64,000 nucleotides of DNA from Xestospongia bergquistia (lineage: Eukaryota > Porifera > Demospongiae > Haplosclerida > Petrosiidae): NCBI GenBank assembly GCA_963965975.1, contig OZ014422.1:4115155-4179154 (forward strand), in the 5' to 3' direction. The position numbers and the translations under genes are program-made. Positions 56,629 through 64,000 of the stretch are shown in pieces. Each line of letters opens with the position of its first letter. Position 1 is the first letter of the stretch. The notes below the pieces were generated by a model. The model ran no database searches, was not told the origin of the DNA, and was given only the letters and a program-made list of their open reading frames with translations.

Positions 56629-57114
56629 ACAATACAACCTATCCCTGTGTACATGTATACAAACCTCATACAACCATCTCATGCAGCTGTTCTACCTTTA
56701 GGATAGAATAGGTCTGTTTGGTGATCTATTAGAGATGAGTGTTTTTCTTCTAGTAAGTTAATAGAAACACTTATTCAATAATTGTTTTATTTAATAAGTG
56801 TTTCTACTATTTACTCTTCTCTATTATAATAGTAATTTCTTCTACATCAACATATGATCTAGATTTAGTGTAGTCCTATGATATACTATATAAGTCATAT
56901 CTATTATTAAATTACTAATTTACTAACAACTCCTTTTCTGTAGTGTAATGATATAATGTTCTAACGGTTGTGAGTTGTATAGTATGAATAATGTTAGAAC
57001 AAAACAAATTCTGTTACATTTAGTAGGTCTATCAATAAACTAATAAGAGATGATCTGATAGCAATTGTTAATATACCTACTGTAAGTTGAATTATTAAAT
57101 AGTACAATAGCTGC
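56629..57114 (+). repeat. Start of tandem module array (diverged unit)
   Basis: 56,700-57,114 contains diverged versions of segments repeated later: GGATAGAATAGGTCTGTTTG (again near 59,750, 60,690 and 63,942) and TAGTGTAATGATATAATGTT (again near 57,840, 61,134 and 62,034). Confidence 0.8.
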
Positions 57115-57657
57115 TAAATGAACCTCAATGTTCTATAATAGGATAGAAAGGTTAATGTCACTGGTAATGATGATCTTATGTACATTAACTGATGACTAAT
57201 GTAAGTTATCTGTTATAATAATATGGAGATTTCTTTACTAAACATTTATTTTAATAATTTTTAGATGGACTTTAGTCTATTATATAGGCGTATCATTAAC
57301 TCTATGCATGACTAGAGTGGACTGGAGGTGATGCAGTGATGTTCTCTAATAATCACTCTATGTAAGATTGATCTTTATATACATTTTGTTATCATGATAC
57401 TTATAAGTACGATACTACTGACCCTTTTGTCACTCTAATAGGTCTATGATCTAATCTACATAACATATGACTACTGTAAGTTGACTTATTAAGTAGTACA
57501 ATTTTCTACTAAAGACTTTGTTTTAAGCTTTCGTTATTATCCAGAAAGATCAGAATTACTTCATTACTAGCATCTAAAAATTTACTACAGTACTTTTTAC
57601 TGACATCTAGAAATTTACTTAAGTATTTTGTACTGGGATCTAAAAATTTACTTCAGT

Positions 57658-57706
57658 ATGGCATCTAGAATTTTTTGTGTCCTGTTCATTGGCATCAAGG
57701 CTTTTG
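57658..57706 (+). CDS. Signal-peptide-like first exon, copy 1
   Basis: ATG at 57,658 opens MASRIFCVLFIGIKAFG and runs into a GTAAGT donor. Short basic start, hydrophobic core and small residues are what a secretion signal would show. The same exon recurs at 60,392 (MACRIFCVLFIGIRAFG) and 61,850, each time with the donor kept. The rest of the gene is not certain. Confidence 0.4.
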
Positions 57707-58314
57707 GTAAGTTTTCATTCATGGTTTGTATCAGCCTGGAGAGTTCAACAGTTAATGTTTATTGTACACTAGAATTACAAGTAATAATTGTTATTGGTGC
57801 TCTGTTGTAATAGCTCTTTTTCATTTTATACTTGTTCTGTAGTGTAATGATATAATGTTGTAATGGTTGTGTGTTGTGTAGTAAGAATAATGTTAGAACA
57901 AAAATTCTGTTACATTTAGTAGGTCTATCAATAAACAATAAGAGATGATCTGATAACAATTGTCAATATACCTACTGTAAGTTGAATTATTAAATAGTAC
58001 AATGTCTACTAAATGAATCTCAATGTTCTATAATAGGATAGAAAGGTTAATGTCACTGGTAATGATGATCTTATGTACATTAACTGATGACTAATGTAAG
58101 TTATCTGTTATAATAATATGGAGATTTCTTTACTAAACATTTATTTTAATAATTTTTAGATGGACTCTAGTCTATTATAAAGGCGTATTATTAACTCTAT
58201 GCGTGACTAGAGTGGACTGGAGGTGATGCAGTGATGTTCTCTAATAATCACTCTATGTAAGATTGATCTTTATATACATTTTGTTAAACTTTTCATTCTG
58301 TAGTGATGTTCAAG

Positions 58315-58447
58315 TTGAGTGTACTGAGATGGTGGAGATGATGATGGAGACGATGATTGAGATTGTGATGGAAATGATGATGGAGATGGAGATGGTGGTG
58401 ATGGTGATTGTAATGATTGAGATGGTGATGGAGATAATGGTTGTATA
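58315..58447 (+). repeat. GATGGA minisatellite
   Basis: Irregular GATGGAGATGATGATGG-type repeats coding only Met/Glu runs. It follows an exon-like start (DVQVECTEM) after a TGTAG acceptor. It is repeated at 62,507-62,639. Confidence 0.85.
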
Positions 58448-58867
58448 TGAATAGTTACACTATATATAGTACAATTATAAACTGTTTTGGTCTCCTTTAA
58501 TTGGTTTATCTACTACTAACACTGTGTGGACATCAATAATTGTTCATGGGTCTGGAAAAATATTCGACATTGCTGGTTGTGGCTCTTTATCTTGGTTCTT
58601 GAGGTTGACAGTCTTTGTGTGTTGAGTATGGTCAGGGATCAGTTTGTTGGTTGTGTATATGGACATCATAATGTGATTATAGGGTGGTTGTTGAGTCTGG
58701 GCTATTAATAGGTGGATTTGGACATGGAAGAACTGTTTGTATGTTATTTTGTGAATACTTTCTAATATTGTATCCTCTTCCTTGTCTTGTGGTACCTCAC
58801 ATCTCATTCATCTTTGTCTTTTGTGTATCTATATATAAACTCTACCTGTATAACCTTCTAGGTGTTA

Positions 58868-59055
58868 TTGATGTATAAGGGTGACCCTTTCTCTTGATAT
58901 TAAACCTGACGTCAGACCTTCCGTATTTATTTTAATCCCTTTGCGTGTGTCTGTTAGTGTATAATGGTGACCCTTTCTCTTGATATTAAACCTGACGTCA
59001 GACCCTTCCATATTTATTTTAGTCCCGTTGTGTGTGTCTGTTACTGTGTCATAAT
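58868..59055 (+). repeat. Two-unit direct repeat with TGACGTCA (CRE-like) sites
   Basis: Two units of about 86-90 bp share GGTGACCCTTTCTCTTGATA and CCTGACGTCAGACC. TGACGTCA, the perfect CREB/ATF palindrome, occurs at 58,907-58,914 and 58,993-59,000, and again at 63,099-63,106 and 63,185-63,192 in the second copy. Confidence 0.85.
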
Positions 59056-59084
59056 GTTCTATAACTTACGTCTGCCATATTAAG

Positions 59085-59405
59085 TCCCTTTGTGTTGTGT
59101 AATCCTGAATTATTTAACCCCTTTTGTGCGTCATATAATCCTGAATAATTTAACCCCTTCTGTTTTTAATTGTTGCCCATTGAGTGTGTTGTGTATTAAT
59201 CCCTTGTGTGTGTCGTATAATCTTGAATTACTTAACCCTCCATTTCATAATTGTTACCATTGTGTTGCATATTTATCCCTTTATGTGTGCTTTATAATCC
59301 TGAATAATTTAACCCCTTCTGTTTCGTAATTGTTAACCATTGAGTGTGTTGCATATTTACCCCTTATGTGTGCTGTATAAGGCTGAATTATTTAACTCCT
59401 TTTAT
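59085..59405 (+). repeat. Short-period tandem repeat with AATTTAACCCCTT motif
   Basis: TAATCCTGAAT followed by ATTTAACCCCTTTTGT-type sequence and GTAATTGTTAACCATTGAGT alternates several times. Irregular units, present again at 63,277-63,597. Confidence 0.75.
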
Positions 59406-59808
59406 AATTTTTTGTAAATTAATGCTGACATCTCATTGTCATTGTATTACTGGTATCTGGCTTGGTTTTGAAGGTTAGGTTTGTGGTGGTCTGGAAGGGT
59501 TACATTTTATTAACTGGTGTTTGTGAAGTCTACGCTCTTCTTCTCTTTATCCCTAATAAGTGACATGGACTTTTGTACACTAGAATTATTAAGTAATTTA
59601 ATATACAACAGACTCTTGCCAATTTATAATAATTTTTATTGCTCTGTTATAATAAGTATTTTTCATTTTATAGTAGTACTGTTTTCTACTGGAGATGATC
59701 AACTAATTGAGAGTTATAAATTCAATAATTTTAGTGATACCTTCTTTTAGGATAAGAGTAGAATAGGTCTGTTTACTGACTGGTCTATTGGAGATGATTG
59801 TCGTACTT

Positions 59809-61306
59809 CTAGTAAGTTAATAGAAACACTTATATTAAATAATGTTTTTACTGTTTGTTCTCTTCTATTATAATTGTAATTTATTCTACATCAACATGCG
59901 ATGATCTGGATATAGTATAGTCCTATGATATACTATATATGACTAGACTAGAGATGATGTAGTGATGTTCTCTAATAACTACTCTATGTAAGATTGATTT
60001 TTTATATATCATTAATTCTAACTGCCCATTTTTATTCTCTAGTTGTTTTTATTGTCTAGTTGCAACATGTTCTAGTTGAGTGCTGGGAATGATGACAGCT
60101 GTATCATAATACTTATTCTATGTTATAAGTACGATACTACTGACCCTTTTGTCACTCTAATATATTTATGATCTAATCTACATTAACTTATGACTACTGT
60201 AAGTGGACTTATTAAGTAGTATAAGTAGCACAATTTTCTACTAAAGAATTTGTTTTAAGCTTTCGTTATTATCCAGAAAGATCAGAATTACTTTATTACT
60301 AGCCTCTAAAAGTGTACTTCAATTTTTTTTACTAGCAACTAAAAATTTACTACAGTATTTTTTACTGGCATCTAGAAATTTACTTCAGTATGGCATGTAG
60401 AATTTTTTGTGTCCTGTTCATTGGCATCAGGGCTTTTGGTAAGTTTTCATTCATGGTTTGTATCAGCCTGGAGGGTTTGAAGGTTAGGTTTTATAGCAGA
60501 TGTCTATGAAATATAAACTCTTTATCCCTAACAAAGTAATTTTAATATACAACAGACTCTTGTCAATTTATAATTATTATTATTGCTCTGTTATAACAAG
60601 TATTTTTCATTTTATAGTAGGACTGCTTTCTACTGGAGATGATCAACTAATTGAGAGTTATAAACTCAATAATTTAAATGATACCTTCTTTTAGGATAAG
60701 AGTAGAATAGGTCTGTTTACTGACTGGTCTATTGGAGATGATTATCCTACTTCTAGTAAGTTAATAGAAACACCTATATTAAATAATGTTTTTACTGTTT
60801 ATTCTCTTCTATTATAATAGTAATTTATTCTACATCAACATGCGATGATCTAGATCTAGTATAGTCCTATGATATACTATATATGACTAGACTGGAGATG
60901 ATGTAGCGAGTTCTCTAATAACTACTCTATGTAAGATTGAAAATCAAACTGCCCATTTTTATTCTCTAGTTGTTTTTATTGTCTAGTTGCAACATGTTCT
61001 AGTTGAGTGCTGGGAATCATGACAGCTGTATGATAATACTTATACTATGTTATAAGTACGATACTACTGACCCTTTTGTCACTCTAATAGGTTTATGATC
61101 TATTGTACATTATCTTATGACTACTTGTTCTGTAGTGTAATGATATAATGTTGTGATAGTTGTGTGTTGTATAGTAAGAATAATGTTAGAACAGAACAAA
61201 TTCTGTTACATTTAGTAGATCTATCAAGAAACTAAAAAGAGATGATGTGATAACAATTGTTAATATACCTACTGTAAGTTGAATTATTAAATAGTACAAT
61301 GTCTAC
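59809..61306 (+). repeat. Intervening part of the array, diverged modules
   Basis: Contains another version of the signal-peptide-like exon (60,392-60,440), the GDDQLIESYK exon-like segment (about 60,620-60,694) and TCTAGTTGTTTTTATTGTCT segments repeated at 60,045 and 60,962. These are clearly related to modules in the 4,192-bp copies but more diverged. Confidence 0.8.
60392..60440 (+). CDS. Signal-peptide-like first exon, copy 2
   Basis: MACRIFCVLFIGIRAFG followed by GTAAGT. It differs from copies 1 and 3 by two amino-acid replacements, with the frame, hydrophobic core and donor preserved. Confidence 0.4.
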
Positions 61307-64000
61307 TAAATGAACCTCAATGTTCTATAATAGGATAGAAAGGTTAATGTCACTGGTAATGATGATCTTATGTACATTAACTGATGACTAATGTAAGTTA
61401 TCTGTTATAATAATATGGAGATTTCTTTACTAAACATTTATTTTAATAATTTTTAGATGGACTTTAGTCTATTATATAGGCGTATCATTAACTCTATGCA
61501 TGACTAGAGTGGACTGGAGGTGATGCAGTGATGTTCTCTAATAATCACTCTATGTAAGATTGATCTTTATATACATTTTGTTATCATGATACTTATAAGT
61601 ACGATACTACTGACCCTTTTGTCACTCTAATAGGTCTATGATCTAATCTACATAACATATGACTACTGTAAGTTGACTTATTAAGTAGTACAATTTTCTA
61701 CTAAAGACTTTGTTTTAAGCTTTCGTTATTATCCAGAAAGATCAGAATTACTTCATTACTAGCATCTAAAAATTTACTACAGTACTTTTTACTGACATCT
61801 AGAAATTTACTTAAGTATTTTGTACTGGGATCTAAAAATTTACTTCAGTATGGCATCTAGAATTTTTTGTGTCCTGTTCATTGGCATCAAGGCTTTTGGT
61901 AAGTTTTCATTCATGGTTTGTATCAGCCTGGAGAGTTCAACAGTTAGTGTTTATTGTACACTAGAATTACAAGTAATAATTGTTATTGGTGCTCTGTTGT
62001 AATAGCTCTTTTTCATTTTATACTTGTTCTGTAGTGTAATGATATAATGTTGTAATGGTTGTGTGTTGTGTAGTAAGAATAATGTTAGAACAAAAATTCT
62101 GTTACATTTAGTAGGTCTATCAATAAACAATAAGAGATGATCTGATAACAATTGTCAATATACCTACTGTAAGTTGAATTATTAAATAGTACAATGTCTA
62201 CTAAATGAATCTCAATGTTCTATAATAGGATAGAAAGGTTAATGTCACTGGTAATGATGATCTTATGTACATTAACTGATGACTAATGTAAGTTATCTGT
62301 TATAATAATATGGAGATTTCTTTACTAAACATTTATTTTAATAATTTTTAGATGGACTCTAGTCTATTATAAAGGCGTATTATTAACTCTATGCGTGACT
62401 AGAGTGGACTGGAGGTGATGCAGTGATGTTCTCTAATAATCACTCTATGTAAGATTGATCTTTATATACATTTTGTTAAACTTTTCATTCTGTAGTGATG
62501 TTCAAGTTGAGTGTACTGAGATGGTGGAGATGATGATGGAGACGATGATTGAGATTGTGATGGAAATGATGATGGAGATGGAGATGGTGGTGATGGTGAT
62601 TGTAATGATTGAGATGGTGATGGAGATAATGGTTGTATATGAATAGTTACACTATATATAGTACAATTATAAACTGTTTTGGTCTCCTTTAATTGGTTTA
62701 TCTACTACTAACACTGTGTGGACATCAATAATTGTTCATGGGTCTGGAAAAATATTCGACATTGCTGGTTGTGGCTCTTTATCTTGGTTCTTGAGGTTGA
62801 CAGTCTTTGTGTGTTGAGTATGGTCAGGGATCAGTTTGTTGGTTGTGTATATGGACATCATAATGTGATTATAGGGTGGTTGTTGAGTCTGGGCTATTAA
62901 TAGGTGGATTTGGACATGGAAGAACTGTTTGTATGTTATTTTGTGAATACTTTCTAATATTGTATCCTCTTCCTTGTCTTGTGGTACCTCACATCTCATT
63001 CATCTTTGTCTTTTGTGTATCTATATATAAACTCTACCTGTATAACCTTCTAGGTGTTATTGATGTATAAGGGTGACCCTTTCTCTTGATATTAAACCTG
63101 ACGTCAGACCTTCCGTATTTATTTTAATCCCTTTGCGTGTGTCTGTTAGTGTATAATGGTGACCCTTTCTCTTGATATTAAACCTGACGTCAGACCCTTC
63201 CATATTTATTTTAGTCCCGTTGTGTGTGTCTGTTACTGTGTCATAATGTTCTATAACTTACGTCTGCCATATTAAGTCCCTTTGTGTTGTGTAATCCTGA
63301 ATTATTTAACCCCTTTTGTGCGTCATATAATCCTGAATAATTTAACCCCTTCTGTTTTTAATTGTTGCCCATTGAGTGTGTTGTGTATTAATCCCTTGTG
63401 TGTGTCGTATAATCTTGAATTACTTAACCCTCCATTTCATAATTGTTACCATTGTGTTGCATATTTATCCCTTTATGTGTGCTTTATAATCCTGAATAAT
63501 TTAACCCCTTCTGTTTCGTAATTGTTAACCATTGAGTGTGTTGCATATTTACCCCTTATGTGTGCTGTATAAGGCTGAATTATTTAACTCCTTTTATAAT
63601 TTTTTGTAAATTAATGCTGACATCTCATTGTCATTGTATTACTGGTATCTGGCTTGGTTTTGAAGGTTAGGTTTGTGGTGGTCTGGAAGGGTTACATTTT
63701 ATTAACTGGTGTTTGTGAAGTCTACGCTCTTCTTCTCTTTATCCCTAATAAGTGACATGGACTTTTGTACACTAGAATTATTAAGTAATTTAATATACAA
63801 CAGACTCTTGCCAATTTATAATAATTTTTATTGCTCTGTTATAATAAGTATTTTTCATTTTATAGTAGTACTGTTTTCTACTGGAGATGATCAACTAATT
63901 GAGAGTTATAAATTCAATAATTTTAGTGATACCTTCTTTTAGGATAAGAGTAGAATAGGTCTGTTTACTGACTGGTCTATTGGAGATGATTGTCGTACTT
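61307..64000 (+). repeat. Second copy of the 4,192-bp tandem duplication, truncated by window end
   Basis: Near-identical to 57,115-59,808. Includes the third signal-peptide-like exon at 61,850-61,898, the GATGGA minisatellite and both TGACGTCA sites. Confidence 0.95.

Larger units (their letters stand above)
57115..59808 (+). repeat. First copy of a 4,192-bp tandem duplication
   Basis: The segment reappears at 61,307-64,000 with a constant offset of 4,192 bp. The one difference I noticed is A at 57,755 versus G at 61,947. Translated frames in both copies are otherwise the same. The duplication runs past the window end. Internally, 57,838-58,263 is a diverged repeat of 56,941-57,365. Confidence 0.95.

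Noticed and set aside
58263-58454. Met/Glu-rich 63-residue frame (and its copy at 62,455)
   Set aside because: GATGGA minisatellite translation; only its first few residues after the acceptor could be exonic.

Overview
The window is AT-rich eukaryotic DNA, almost certainly from an invertebrate animal. Fragments of conserved animal genes (an MPP/PALS-type MAGUK, INTS2, VPS18) are cut by very short introns of about 30-70 bp with GT/AG borders. Together with the dense transposon load, this fits a sponge (for example a demosponge). That placement is inference. I see no bacterial genes, operons, CRISPR array, tRNA or rRNA. No complete, undamaged host gene can be demonstrated.

Layout. 0.6-3.8 kb: a dead LINE on the minus strand. 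4.5-6.7 kb: a gypsy RNase H scrap and remnants of VPS18. 8.0-11.9 kb: a 143-bp satellite of about 27 units, each with two dyad symmetries. 12-17.4 kb: two decayed hAT-like transposases on the minus strand. 14.1-37.7 kb: a long composite-repeat zone. Its recurring parts are a 170-bp arm (called R1 here), CT/GA-rich tracts, a conserved spacer, a captured flavodoxin/P450-reductase-like fragment and a piggyBac scrap. Broken gypsy elements and a hAT with a MITE inside it are inserted there. This zone holds a large inverted duplication (arms about 25.4-31.3 kb and 34.5-37.7 kb), and a perfect 643-bp fold-back abuts a 200-bp N gap at 34,347.

37.9-50.3 kb: exons of an L27/PDZ/SH3/GK MAGUK, split inside the PDZ domain by a terminally repeated insertion of about 9.5 kb. 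This insertion is the most interesting object in the window. It encodes, in tiny exons, a DDE-type transposase, a USP-type (C19) deubiquitinase-like protein, a Ulp1-type (C48) SUMO-protease-like protein and a further unknown protein. A second copy of one USP exon lies 12 kb away. The MAGUK's GK domain carries a nonsense codon and two small insertions, so the gene looks dead.

52.9-53.3 kb: three exons of INTS2. 54.4-54.8 kb: a 22-bp inverted repeat upstream of a possible first exon. 56.7-64 kb: a tandem array of exon-like modules with a recent 4,192-bp duplication. It contains repeated signal-peptide-like first exons, TGACGTCA sites and minisatellites.

In-frame stops in the recognisable reading frames fall mostly where Gln (TAA/TAG) or Arg (TGA) would fit. 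This points to C-to-T decay as the main source of inactivation. Boundaries are by eye; homology calls rest on motif recognition without database searches.
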